A stretch of DNA of 64,000 nucleotides from Viridothelium virens (Eukaryota > Ascomycota > Dothideomycetes > Trypetheliales > Trypetheliaceae), in NCBI GenBank assembly GCA_010094025.1, contig ML991807.1, forward strand, positions 244,324 to 308,323. Direction: 5' to 3'. Position 1 is the first letter of the stretch. The number at the start of each line of letters is the position of its first letter. The notes beneath the pieces are model-generated. The model saw only the letters and a list, made by a program, of their open reading frames with translations. It ran no database searches and was not told the origin of the DNA. Below, piece after piece: positions 11,673 through 22,756 of the stretch. A program made the position numbers and the translations under genes.

Positions 11673-13552
11673 TTAGCCCTGGTATCCACCGAAACCGTTG
11701 CCAACGTTGCCAAAACCGCCAGCGCTTGGCTGACCCCACTGGCCTCCAGCACTTTGGTTGCCTCGACCGAAGCCGCCAGCACTGCCAGGCATCTGTTGAT
11801 ACGGTTGGCCCATCGGAGGTCCGCCGAAGCTAGCCTGAGGCTGGTTGAATTGACCACCAGGACTGGGACCTGGGTATTGTTAGGAGAAGCTATCTACCAA
11901 TGGACCAGAGAGACAAACCTTGAGGAGACATAGGACCGCCCGGTCCACCGTACTGAGGAAAGTAGGCACCAGGGTTCGCGTATCCAGGGGTTTGGCCTTG
12001 GGCGGGAGAGTAACCGTCAAATTGGCCGGTTGGAGGACGATCCTTACCCCACTAATTTAATCAGTCATTATATCTTCAAGTCAGCAACATAGGACGAGAC
12101 TCACGCTGCACTTGAGAGGGCGGCCATTGACATTGTAGCCATTGAGTTGGCAAATGGCCATAGCTGCATTCTCGTGACTGTCCATTTTGACGAAGGCAAA
12201 GCCGCGATCAGACTGGAAACGTGTCTCAACAACGTAACCGAAGTTTTGGAAAAGGGGAACCAGGTCATTCTGAGTTGTGTAAGGAGTGAGGTTGCCAACA
12301 TAACAAGTGGTCTGCCACCCTGGAGTCTGCTGAACAACCATATCGTAGCTCTGAACGCCATGGGTAGGAAAATGGTGATGTCCATAGGGTGTGGTAGGTG
12401 TCATGCCCATGGAGGCCATGGCTTGCTGTTGAGTAATTGAAGGCTGTCCCTTCTGATTAGCCCAGTTACAGCGAATAGCGCGAGATCCAAGCCATTCGCC
12501 ATCCATGGCGCTTAAGGCTTTCTCGGCGTCGGGACGTTCACGGAATGCTACAAAGCCGTAACCACGAGATCTGCCGGTTTTCATATCCCACATGACGCGA
12601 GCTTCGGAAACGCCTCCAAAGGCCCCGAAAGCTTGGAGTAGTACCTCATCATTCACCTCGTTTGACAGGTCGCCCACGAAGATGTGGAAATGGTTAGAAG
12701 TGTCTTCTTTACTGGAGTTATTGGATTGATAGGCCCAGTTGACACGAATTTCCTATATATCCTTTTTAGCAAGATCGGTGCAACGGGAGGCTGTGGCTTA
12801 CGCTTTGATGGATCCGGCGGCCGTTAAGAGTCTGCATCGCACGTTCTGCCGCACCAGGATCGTCGTATTCAACGAAACCGTAGTTAAAACCTTTGCTCTG
12901 AAACTAGCGACGGATTAATATCGATCAGAGTGGTGTTGAAGATGTGCACAGTAGAGCACATGAGGAGAAAGAGGAGGGGAGGAGACTGGAGTTATAGTGT
13001 GAACAACTTCTCTGAACTGCGCATGCACGCGTAGCGCAAGCATACAGCTACGAAAAGCGCATTGTGGTACAGTTTGAGGGAATTTGGATGGACTAAGGTG
13101 ACAGTCTCGCGTCGACGCGTTAAGGTCGCGACTGTACTTTGTTGTTCAACGAAAAGTTTACTTACGTTTTTGTCGGGAATAATCTTGACGCTCTGAACAT
13201 GCCCTGTAGTCTCAAATATCTGACGCAGAACCTCCTCCGTGACCCGAGGATCCAATCCTCCGACGTAAAGAGCACGCTTATTAGGTTCTGGGGCAGCGCG
13301 GCGAACCATACCCCCGGCACTGGTAGGAGACATGACACCAGCCGGTTGCCCAGACATCGGGGATGTCATAGCAGTTGGGATCGGGTTGGTATTCTGAGGA
13401 ATGATGACTGGTGGCAGAGGAGGCGGCGGCATGTGGGATGGATTATTCTGGCCGTTCCCCTGGCCACTGTCATATTGTTGCTGGCCAGGTGCATTAGCAG
13501 ATGCTGGTGGCGGCGGCAATGAGTTCGTGCCGCCGGCGGTCTGGTCGGCCAT
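11673..13552 (-). CDS. pub1: PUB1/TIA-1-like RNA-binding protein, three RRMs
   Basis: Five exons, 13552-13166, 12897-12802, 12752-12105, 12051-11919 and 11869-11673, give 486 aa. The protein binds U-rich and poly(A) RNA, stabilises mRNAs and enters stress granules. RRM1 (RNP2 LYVGGL, RNP1 GFNYGFVEY) is split by the first two introns. RRM2 has FVGDL and SRGYGFVAF; RRM3 has CYVGNL and DRGFAFVKM. The N-terminal ~90 residues are Pro/Gln/Asn-rich, and the last two exons encode a Gly/Gln/Pro-rich tail typical of prion-like stress-granule proteins. The first intron is long for this genome (268 nt), and the exon 1 frame stays open for 57 codons into it, so intron retention would give a protein cut within RRM1. 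The other introns are 47-53 nt, most with recognisable branch sites. Confidence 0.95.
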
Positions 13553-14436
13553 GGCGAATTAGGCGTGTATAGATGCTGTAAAAAGTGATAGATATCCTAG
13601 CGCTAAGACTAGGCAAAGCGCCCCTCTGAAAAGGGAAAAATTGACAGCCTTGGGCGAGTGATGCTGGAACGCGACGAACGAGGGAGGCTTCGAAGAGAGG
13701 GGAAACGAGATTGCGCACTCGCAAAATCCGCTCGGGTCGAGGATGCAAGATGTATCGAGAAGGGGTTGAGTTGGCAAGGATTGAGGGCGGCGGCAAGATG
13801 TGAAGAAGTGGGCGGGCAGAATTTGAAGAGCAAGGACTCGCAAGGGAGACAAGGCCAAAAGCAGGCAAGAAAACACAGAGACAAAAGGGAAGAAGGGAGA
13901 AGGCGACGGGGTCGGTCGTAGACGGCGACAGCTCCGCGAGAGAAGAGTCTTTTGGCGATGAGGTGAAGGGAAATAACAAGGACAAGAAGAGGCTCCTGAT
14001 GCAGAGGTCGGGGAAAGCTTTCGGGGGAGCAGTTAGCGCAGGGTCAGTGTGGTTTGTGCTGTGCTGTGCTGTGCAGCGCAGCACACTCCAGTCCCACTCC
14101 AGTCCCACTCCAGTCTTCCACCTCCCAAGGTACATAACGTACTGCAAGGTTCTACGCTTCGCCACTCCCATTCGGCACACCAGCCCACATCCGCTCACGC
14201 CAGCGCGCACAAGGCTGCCTACCTTACCACCTTACCAAGCCAAACGGCCGCTAACCCTCCGCCAATTTCTCTAGGTACCTTAGTTAGCCCCGCGGCTGCT
14301 TCCGAGCAGGGGCAACCAGCTCCAGCTCCCGTTCTCCCGCACTGACGGCGCTGTCATCTTCCCCAACCTGAAGCTTCATCCCGCGAACCGCATCTGCTGA
14401 GTTTCACCCTCAGACGAACCCCCTCTTCCCGCCAGC
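13553..14436. promoter_or_regulatory. Divergent promoter region of PUB1 and the acidic-tail gene
   Basis: The two start codons, at 13552 (minus) and 14437 (plus), are 884 bp apart with no gene between, so the interval must hold both promoters. It contains two short tandem repeats at 14054-14115 and TACCTTACC-like motifs at 14215-14240 and 14271-14287. I cannot place transcription starts. Confidence 0.65.
14054..14115. repeat. Two adjacent tandem repeats (TGTGC and CACTCCAGTCC units)
   Basis: A run of TGTGC units (four copies, then a GCAGCGCAGC section that can fold back on it) is followed directly by nearly three copies of the 11-bp unit CACTCCAGTCC at 14084-14115. Both lie inside the PUB1 divergent promoter. 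Confidence 0.85.
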
Positions 14437-15604
14437 ATGGCTCAGACTCATCCATCGCTGGATGCACTAAAGCAGATCATCGATCGAGTGGTACGACTTC
14501 GCTCACTTGTTCTTATGACTTTGCTTTAGCAGCCCAAGCTCACTTCTTCTAGCTGATCGAGTCTGGTAAAGCAGTCCGACTATCATTGAATCCCACACCT
14601 CGCGAAGGTTCCAGTCCCCTCGATCGAATCAAGAAGGACCTGCCGACATGGGCGAATGATTATCATGAAGCCCTTGATCGGCTCGAGACCGATATTGTAA
14701 AGTCTTCCCTCTATCCCTACTCGATGCTACTATTCTCACGCCCGCACAGGTCAAAGCTCAACGTATCTTGCGGAACGACCTCGCCACGCGTCAGCAAGAG
14801 CGAAAGCAGAGAGAAAAGGCAGCTGAAATGGAAAGGCAAAACAAAGAGCGGGAGGAAGCGGCTCCTCCAAGAAATCAGACAGCCATCACTGCGAACGACA
14901 AGAAACAGATTGATACGCCTTCGGAGCATCCCTCTCAACCGGTGAAAAGCGAATCGACGGCAGAAGTCGAGAAAGAAGCACCAGATTCGCAGGCCAAAAG
15001 GACAGCACCGAGCTCGGAAAACACCGGACTCATAGTACCTACCGCGAAGCCTACCGATTCAGCGAATCAACAACCGAAACCTCAAGCAACTGCAGACCCA
15101 TCCAAGACTTCCAAGCCGCCGGTGACGTCTACGGATCCTTTCCCGGAACCTACTCCTACCAGCGCTGGTCTCAAAGACTTCGACTTTGATTCTATGTTCC
15201 CGGATTCGGTAGGTACTGGCAATGATATTAACGCTGATGCAAATGCGAACGACGACTTCGACTTTGACATGGGATTGGTAGACAATAACACCGGTAACAA
15301 TCCGACAAACGACACTGGGCAAACAAGCATGGATTCGCTCCTACCGGGATTGGAAAGCTATGCGAATAGCCTCGGTGACACAGCAGGAACTGCCGACTTG
15401 ACCATGTCGGATTTTGCACCAGCAGGAGGGACAAATGCACAGGGCGACGCTACCCAGGATGGCGCAAATGCTGGGGGAGACTCGACATTTGATGACTTGT
15501 TCTCTTACACAGACTTTGAGATGGGTCAGGCCGCCGGTCAAGGTGATGGCAACAACGGAACTCTGGACACGGAATTCGAGGACCTTTTCTTCAACCCCGA
15601 CTAG
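14437..15604 (+). CDS. Conserved-looking fungal protein with acidic/aromatic C-terminal repeats
   Basis: Three exons, 14437-14490, 14553-14696 and 14750-15604, give 350 aa. The N-terminal ~110 residues look helical (LDALKQIIDRVLIESGKAV, then LPTWANDYHEALDRLETDI) and lead into a highly charged Arg/Glu/Lys/Gln helix. The rest is disordered, Asp/Asn/Thr/Pro-rich, and carries at least four acidic-aromatic clusters: DFDFDSMFPD, DDFDFDMG, TFDDLFSYTDFE and EFEDLFF. Such clusters are typical of activation domains and of partners that bind Mediator or general transcription factors. A link with the fungal Mediator tail (Med2/Med29-like) crossed my mind, but I cannot confirm it from sequence. The gene is divergent from PUB1. 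I am confident of the gene model, not of its role. Confidence 0.75.
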
Positions 15605-15662
15605 GACTGATTATATGCGAATATACTACATTTACATCCATTTACATCGAATCAAACCCTTT

Positions 15663-16542
15663 CTACAACTTTGGTGCTCCTGTAACCGAGTCCTGCAGAT
15701 CCAACTCCGTTGTACACATCAGGACCGTGTCCTTCAAGGCCTGTAAACTTATTAGCCTCACGATCTCCACATCCTCCACACATCTCCTTCTAAAGACGAC
15801 TTACCCCAAGCCTATACTTCGCATTGATCTCTTGATAATCCGGCCCCGCTAGCATATCGCAAAAATGCCGAATACTCGCGTAATGCACCAACGAAATCTC
15901 GTCCCAACCCTCCTCCTTCTCCTCTCCAGCATGCCTCACCACATTCCCCACAATCTTCGCGTCTCCACCCCTCCTGCCCGCGACCTCGACAAACCCCCGT
16001 CCATACGCCGCATAGCTCTCCTTGCCGCCCCCTTCCTTCTGAAACTGCAGCAGATTCAGCTGCGTCACGGGGCCCGTGTATACAGTCTCGAGCTCCGCCA
16101 TCAAGCGCGCGAGGTCGGGCGAGAGCTCGAGATTCTGCGAGGACGACTGAGTTTGGGCGTGGTCGAGAGAGCCGGTGAGGGGTGCGGTCGGGGCGGCGCG
16201 CAGGAGCTCGGCGTTGCGGGATGGGTAGGAGGCGAGGAGGCGCGAGGGGATGCCGATGGTGAGGTTGTAGGTGGCGGTGATGAGGGGGTGGAGGGAGGCT
16301 GGGATGCTGGAGGTGGGTGAAGAGGAGGAGGCGGGAGATGAAGGGAGAAGCAGGAGCAGGAGGTCCCAGGGCTGAGAGGCTAGTGGGGCGGTGTCGAGAT
16401 GTGTAGGACGGATGACGAGGAAGCGAGGTCGTGAGGCTATGATTATGCTGGGGGCATTAGGGGAGGTGCGGAGAGAAGAGAGGAAAGAGGTTGGGGACGT
16501 GGAGGGTGAGAGACGAAGGAGGTGGAAGGTTGCTAGTGGCAT
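15663..16542 (-). CDS. DUF1330-like dimeric alpha/beta-barrel protein
   Basis: Two exons, 16542-15805 and 15740-15663, give 271 aa; the intron has a GTAAGT donor, GCTAATAA branch region and TTACAG acceptor. The second half contains the pattern VTQLNLLQFQ, then YAAYGRGFVEVAGRRGG and YQEINAKYRLGALKDTVLM, which I recognise from DUF1330-type (dimeric ferredoxin-like barrel) proteins of filamentous fungi. The second exon is required for the last strand, which supports the intron. The first ~120 residues are Ser/Pro/Leu-rich and less conserved-looking. The biochemical role of this family is unknown; related folds include monooxygenases and chlorite-dismutase-like enzymes. It is convergent with the acidic-tail gene, with only 58 bp between stop codons. 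Confidence 0.75.
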
Positions 16543-16826
16543 GGTGAAGGATGGTTAGGAAATCGATGAGTTTAAGCAATAGGGTGGGATGCAATAATTA
16601 GAGGCAAACTAAATCAAGTCAAGAGAAGCAAAAATCAGTCATCATCATTAGTAGGTATAGGTGTGTACCTGAATGACAGTATCAAGCTTGTGGATTACTC
16701 TGAGCGTACCTGCCTACCTAGGTAATTAGTGATTTACCGCGGTTCCCATTCGTGCCATTGTAGAAGATCCCCCCACATCCCCGCACTTCTGCCGCACATC
16801 TTCCGGTCCGCATCTTGAGGTCCTTC

Positions 16827-18317
16827 TCAATCCAACCATTCCGCTTTGTCGCTCCCCAGAGACTTGGGCATCACATCCCAACCGGGCATGCAGCCCTCCA
16901 CCGAAGCCGAATGCTTTACTGCCGTCAAGGCCCCAAATTCACACGGCTTCGTCTCGAGGTAATCACTGACGTCTACAGCACTCTCCAGATCCGCACACTC
17001 AAAACCGGACCTCCCAGGATACTGCCCCAGCGACCGCAGATACTTCATCACGCCCGCTAACGACACGTCCACCTCATAGCAGCCGCCTAATGTCACCTGC
17101 CGATACAGAGCTGCGAGAATGCCCGTGGCTAGAAGATACCCTGCTCCGTGATCTAAAGCCTGGCACGGCATAGGACGCGCCGGCTCTCCCCTGCCGTAAT
17201 GTTGCGCCTCAGAAACATTCATACCACCACACGTTTGCACCAACGAGTCGAATCCGCGTCGATTCGACCAGGGCCCTGAGGGCCCGTATGCAGACAGATT
17301 GGCGTAGATAATGCGTGAATTCAGGGCTGCGAGGTCTGCGGCGGAGATGCCTCGTGTAGCGAGACTGGTGGGACGGTAGCCCTGGATGAAGACATCTGCT
17401 GTACTCGCGAGCTCGAGAAGCTTGAGCTTGTCCTTTGCGTCATTGAGATTGAGCTGGATGGTGCGCTTTCCCCTTGACAGATCTCTGTCCAGTGCGGGAA
17501 GGTCAGGTAGGTCTGGGGATGTGACCCACAGGACGTCTGCGCCATGAGCGGCGAGAGTTTTGCCTGCAACCGGCGCGGCTATCACTCTGCTGAGCTCAAG
17601 GACCCGCAGTCCGTTGAGGCATTTGGGGCTTTCCCCGGAGAGTCTGGGACGGAGGCCTTTCGGCCCAGCAGCGATCCGTTTGATAGATATGGGGATGTCG
17701 GAGATTGCTTTGCTCTGAGGATGTGCGTCCCACTGCTCATATGATCTGAGCATTGTCATCACGAGGCCGCTGTTAATAGCCGTGTCTTCCAGCTCCTGTG
17801 CCTTCCATTGCAGCATCTTCTCTGCAGCATCAGCCCTCGTCGCAGTAGCTGGTAGACCCAAGAGTGCGAGAGCTCCATTTCGATGGTGAGGAAATGAATC
17901 ATGCATCCGGACATATCCGTCCGACGTTTTATGGAGGCCTCCGACGGGACCCCAGAGCTTGTGGTGAGATTTGCCGTCAATCGTGTACAGTTTCTCTGAG
18001 TTGAACTCTACTGCTGCATGTTGCCGGGGAACAGTAACTCTAGGTACAGCTGACTCTGTTTTCAGTGCGTAGATGAGTGCTGCTGCTAGCGCCGACAAAG
18101 CGACGGTACTTTGTGCTAGATCACCAATCTTGAAGGACGATGGTAAGGTGAGCCCTTCACCAGGTAAAGACAGAGATACGAGTGCTTCCACTGGAAGTCC
18201 TAGCTCTTTCCAAATATATTTTGCACTATCCAGGGCGGTAAAGTCTTCTCGGCTGGACGGAACGTTGTACATCAGCGTTCTAGACATACTTTCAGTACAG
18301 TCTTTGTGGCTAAGCAT
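16827..18317 (-). CDS. CaiB/BaiF CoA-transferase family III protein
   Basis: A single-exon frame of 496 aa from the ATG at 18317; Met11 (18287) is an alternative start. Family III CoA-transferases move CoA between carboxylic acids; the family also contains alpha-methylacyl-CoA racemases. Landmarks are the Rossmann-like segment GLRVLELSRVIAAPVAGKTL followed by HGADVLWVTSP, the DLSRGKRTIQLNL motif, FIQGYRPTSL, and ALDHGAGYLLATGILAAL, whose Asp is likely the catalytic carboxylate. The N-terminal ~220 residues form a degenerate first half, as in the long fungal members of this family. The natural substrate cannot be told from sequence. It lies downstream of, and on the same strand as, a rhodopsin-domain gene, but the spacing is too large for a shared transcript. 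Confidence 0.9.
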   Translation of the reverse strand: MLSHKDCTESMSRTLMYNVPSSREDFTALDSAKYIWKELGLPVEALVSLSLPGEGLTLPSSFKIGDLAQSTVALSALAAALIYALKTESAVPRVTVPRQHAAVEFNSEKLYTIDGKSHHKLWGPVGGLHKTSDGYVRMHDSFPHHRNGALALLGLPATATRADAAEKMLQWKAQELEDTAINSGLVMTMLRSYEQWDAHPQSKAISDIPISIKRIAAGPKGLRPRLSGESPKCLNGLRVLELSRVIAAPVAGKTLAAHGADVLWVTSPDLPDLPALDRDLSRGKRTIQLNLNDAKDKLKLLELASTADVFIQGYRPTSLATRGISAADLAALNSRIIYANLSAYGPSGPWSNRRGFDSLVQTCGGMNVSEAQHYGRGEPARPMPCQALDHGAGYLLATGILAALYRQVTLGGCYEVDVSLAGVMKYLRSLGQYPGRSGFECADLESAVDVSDYLETKPCEFGALTAVKHSASVEGCMPGWDVMPKSLGSDKAEWLD

Positions 18318-18736
18318 CTAAAAGTATATGCTGAGCGTATACCCTTGGTCTTTCAGAGACTAGTAGTACTTATAGAGTAGTCGAGCATTGTATGCAGAAG
18401 CAGGCATCGGATATTGGGAATTCTGCCACAGGGAACCTCGGCTATATCATTCTTTGAGGTAGATAAGCCGCAAAAAGTTTACGCTTTAGACTTTTCAACC
18501 TGGAGACTGGAATGGGGTGGAGAGTCTTCAGCGACGTTCTCTGACGTTATGTGTATCAGCAAGTCCCATCGTAGTCCTGTGCAAGGCAGACCACTCTCAA
18601 GCCAATAGGGCTTTCTGTAGTTCTGCCCAATCAGAAGTGTTGTATGAGCCTCTTCCCAAGGAGTCCTATAGCGTTCATCATAGTAGGCGAGGAATAAGAT
18701 TAGACCAAGTTCTGTTAACCTTGGAATTCTGATAGC
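18318..18736. other. Intergenic, 419 bp
   Basis: This is the 5' flank of the CoA-transferase gene and the 3' flank of the rhodopsin-domain gene. I see nothing else in it. Confidence 0.5.
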
Positions 18737-20149
18737 TTAAATTAAATTTTGTAACCTCGCAGCTACATTCACATCATAACTCCGTGGTATTTCTCGACTA
18801 GCCGATAACTCCGCTCGGGCAAAGACCGGCGATATATGTTCAGGAGCCCAGGGCATTTCAGCTTCGGACTTTGTTTGCATACGAGCCGCATCCAAATCTG
18901 CTAGTGAGCGCGGGGATGGTATGTTGACCAGCCGCTGATATTTCTCCGGATCATCCGTGGGAAGCGCGAGCTCCTTAATGTAGCATGCATTTTTGGCGTG
19001 AGATGAGTGAGCGTCGGGTCTGAGGCTGTACGCTTTTGTATTTCGTCGGAAGCCTTTGATGCTTTTCGAGACTAGAGGTCGCATCGTGGGAAGGCAGGCA
19101 CTAACAATGCCAACGCAGGGTTCGACGCAGGACCATATGTAGGGGAAGAATAGATCGTCTTGTCCCGCTGTCAGTTTTCTGATGTCAAACACTGAAGCAG
19201 ATGAACGCACATGTAGGATCTACTGTTGCAACCCGGAACATCCACACCCATCTTGCGATGCTGACTCCGCAGGTGCTTTGCCATTCGTTAGTCTTGTTCT
19301 CCCAAAAGCAGACCAAAAATGTAACTCACAAACCACCCAAGAGAATTATTCCTGTAATCGAGAATTTTTGCTGTACTGATAGACTCAATCGCCACGTAGC
19401 ATGTAGCGGAAGGGCCAACACAACCACATCTGTCACCACGTTGATGCCGGTGACAATTTGGAAGAATAGGCGCTCATTGATGCATGCACCGGAGATGTTT
19501 GGGTACCAGATGAGAGATATAGGTCGGCATTGAAGCACTGTGGTAACGACGGTTGCTATTCCCCACATGATACAGAAGGCGATTAAGACCCAAGCTGCAA
19601 TCCGTATATAGCGAATGCTACCAAACGTGCGTAGGTACAGAAGTAGAATAGAAGTTTTTACGATCGGTACGCTGGTTGCCCAGAGCAACTGGGAGGCCCA
19701 CTGAGTCTAAGAGTCCTTAGTATTCCATTGATTTGAGGCATCAATTAACTACATAGTAGACGCTTCTCTTCCAAATGACCGAGGAGGCCCTCAAGGAGAT
19801 TTTGAGTGACTTACTTGCATGAAGGGAACAAAATTCTCAGGGGCAAGCGTAGCAATGTGCTTGCCAAGTCCATAGTGCATGGAGACAAATGTGTTTCCGA
19901 CTAGACATAGGGCAAGTATCTACCAAAGATTAGTCGTCATATCCAATACTTCCCAAGCATTCAGATCTTTCTCACGAGAGCTGCCAATATCGTGTAGTCA
20001 TCTGCGCCCAGTCTCACATCTTTCGTTCGGCGCGAGATAACACGAAGGACTACTGCAATGACTGCTGCAGCTCCGACAATGGACACACTCGTGATGAGAT
20101 TTACATCCAAGTTTTCACCCGTTCCAGCATCACGAGGGATGATCTCCAT
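18737..20149 (-). CDS. Fungal rhodopsin-domain integral membrane protein (first copy)
   Basis: Five exons, 20149-19976, 19919-19815, 19706-19330, 19275-19211 and 19167-18737, give 383 aa. Every junction joins in frame and restores family motifs: RLGADDYTIL, HYGLGKH, TSILLLYLRTF, and the final IWSCVEPCVGIVSACLPTMRP that marks fungal rhodopsin-domain (PTH11-neighbour) proteins. I count seven hydrophobic segments followed by a soluble ~100-residue tail. No Lys in a retinal-binding position is expected in this group, so it is not a light-driven pump. Members are membrane proteins of unknown ligand, many lying near secondary-metabolite or plant-interaction genes. A second member, with a more basic tail, is at 60.4 kb on the other strand. 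Confidence 0.88.
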
Positions 20150-21909
20150 AGTCGAGTGAAGCCAATCGGTAACGACGTTGTGGAAGCCAGTTGACAGACC
20201 TACAGCTTACCGAAAAGAGAGGTCGGCAGCCCTCTTTGCAAGAAGCGCGCCATGAACGTGATATGGGTTTCAAGAAGACGGCATACTCTCACCTAGAAAT
20301 AACGTATACAGTTGTTGATTATGCATGAATGCCTAAGTATACCGTGGCCGGAATTCCGCCCTACAACAGGCTGTGGAGGCCATTCTCGCTGTACCTTGAA
20401 CTTGTAGCGCCACCAACGAGCAATTTGAGTCAGATGCGGCCGGTCTTGTAGGAGTACCTGGCCTTGTTGGAGGTCATGGGTGACGCGAATGAGATCGGAG
20501 GAGCAATCGCATTCATATCACCATTCCGTGGATACTGGCCCACGGAAACGATCCTTCCGGTGCTTTGCGGCCATGACAAAGACGTTCCAGCTAATCAACA
20601 GCGATTCTTGCGCGGCTCGGAGGCTTGTTGGTCTCCTCCATGTTTGAAAACACGTACGCCAAAAAGCGGTGCGGGCCGCTGCGATCGACTCTCGCCCAGT
20701 GCCAACCTGGCAGCCGACGCTGGCTGAGGCCCTGAGGGTGACAAGCTCTGCATTATTCTTATCTTCCTGTTGCTGCATATTTTGTCTTTAGAGATTTTGA
20801 CTTTCTCTCTGATGCAACCCAAAAGTATGAGGCCGAGAAGATAGCGGAGATGCCATGTCGGTAGTCGGTGAAGCATTATTGTCGTGTTTGAGAGGGCCCT
20901 CGGCCGGCAGCGCGCTTTGCTGAGGCTCACTCATCTCCGCCTGAATCCTATCATCTAAAATTTCATTTTGTGTTGGCTCTAGCGTTCTCAAAATTGCGAT
21001 ACCATGAACGAACTTTCTTTTTCCTGAAAGATATGAGACAGTTAAGTTTTCTCACCTCTGCGAACCTTTTTGTGAATAGTTCAAATTGAGGCCAAGGGGT
21101 GACAGACCTATGGGGAAAGGTTTTACCAAGAAATTCAGCGAGTAAATTCTTCAGGATGACAGAATTCCCCCATGTTCTCCTTTCTCGAATCGCTCTTCAG
21201 GCCATCGTAAGTGAAGTCGATCTTTCTAATGGTTTTCGCTGGGGAGTTCCCTCGATCCGTGGGTCAATCCCTTGGCTACGTTTTGTCCTCGACTCTACAC
21301 CGAAAGTCCTAAAGCTGTGGAGACATTTTCACATATAGCCAGGCGATACGGCAGTCAATTATAGTCAGAGCTGCAGTTTGACGATGGGCTCGCGACCAGT
21401 GGAAATGACCTAATCTTTTCCTGCGACTCACAAAGAGATCAGCTAATGTGATGTACACAGAATTGCAGCGTAAGATATGCAAATTATGAAACTAGGAAGC
21501 AAAATGATACAGAAAGTTGTAGTTTATAAGCAAGACTAGGCACTTATGCAAACAAACGCTAAATGCTAGTGGTCGTAAGCCTTAGACTCTTTTTAGATGT
21601 TTATTATGGTTTAGCGTAAGATTCGGAACAATTACTATTCAAAGTTACCGGCGAATGTCCGTTCAATGAACGTTGCTGATGCTGATTGGTTGTCCAGGAA
21701 GATTGGGAAATATCAAATCGAGGAAAAGTCTCTGGACTTGTTACAGAGGATACACCGTGGCGTTCCTGAGGCAGATCCCAATCTATATATGATTTGGCGA
21801 GGTACGCCCCGAAAGGCTTGCACCACCGGGTCATTGTCCAGTTTTGCCAGTGCATTCAAGAAAGGCCTAAGCTACTCTCATCAATCGCAGACCTCCTCGG
21901 GCACGCGCC
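20150..21909. other. Gene-poor interval with possible gene relics
   Basis: The left end is the promoter of the rhodopsin-domain gene. Between about 20,500 and 20,991 the minus strand has overlapping open frames with coding-like composition (for example one starting MRTLEPTQNEILDDRIQAEM and ending HTFGLHQRESQNL). They switch frame without usable splice sites, so this may be a decayed gene; the parent family is not clear to me. From about 21,000 to 21,600 the sequence is A+T-rich with no open frame worth calling. A further small minus-strand frame at 21604-21855 overlaps the promoter of the hydrolase and I do not support it. Confidence 0.4.
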
Positions 21910-22750
21910 ATGTCTGGGCTACCTCTGTCAATCTTGTTCGTGCCAGGGCTCTGGGAGGGACCATCGGTCTATGCCAGCGTTGCACAAGTATTGCAGGAGA
22001 CCGACAATCTTCGTACCTCGAGTGTCTCTCTAATCAGTACGGGACAGCAAGCTCCAAACGACTTGGGATTCAAGGATGATGTTCAGATTATCAGGGCATA
22101 TCTCGAGCTCTTAGTTGAGCGTGGACATCGGGTGATCCTCGTTCTTCATTCAGCTGGCGGATTTCTGGGAAGGTCAGCAGCAAAAGGCTTTACGGAGAAG
22201 GAGCGCAACGCTAGCGGGAAAACCGGGGGCGTCGCAAGAATCATCTACGTGGCCGCCGCGCTCGTTCAGGCCCCAGGCACTCCATATGAGATTCCATTCG
22301 TCGAAGCCAAGGTGAGTTACTGGATGATTTGATCTAAGAATCCCCCATACGGATTCAAAGACGTTATTTTGTGTTGAATGTGTCTGCTATGGATGCTGAT
22401 AGTGCCCCCAGGACGGCCGTTTTATTTGTAAAAATCCAAAGGAAATCTTGTTTAGTGATATGTCTTTGGAGGTCGCGGCACGATGGATGGCCGGCTTACA
22501 ATGCCAACCGAACTCCATCGACTTTGCCAGTGCCCCGATCAACTCTGATCTCGAAAAGCTCCCAAGCTCCTATTTGATCTGTGAAAATGATCAAATTCTG
22601 CCGGAGGTTTTGCAACGCAAGTGGGCACAAGAGCTGGAGGCTGATATTGAGACATGCGACGCAGGTCACATGGTTATGCTGAGTCAACCGGAAAAAGTGG
22701 TAGAGGTGATCCGAAAAGCAGTTAAGATCGTTGCAGAAAGACACATTTGA
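21910..22750 (+). CDS. Alpha/beta hydrolase, small esterase type
   Basis: Two exons, 21910-22311 and 22412-22750, give 246 aa; the 100-nt intron has a GTGAGT donor and CCCCAG acceptor. The protein is a compact alpha/beta-hydrolase: oxyanion-side strand and turn LSILFVPGLWEG near the N-terminus, nucleophile elbow LHSAGG with Ser81, acidic residue in CENDQILP, and catalytic His in DAGHMVML. The usual Gly before the nucleophile His is Leu here. The size and motif order match salicylate/methyl-ester esterase-like fungal proteins (AB_hydrolase_6 type). The substrate is unknown. Its stop codon lies 6 bp from that of the convergent cupin gene, so the two transcripts must overlap at their 3' ends. 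Confidence 0.9.
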
Positions 22751-22756
22751 GACTGA

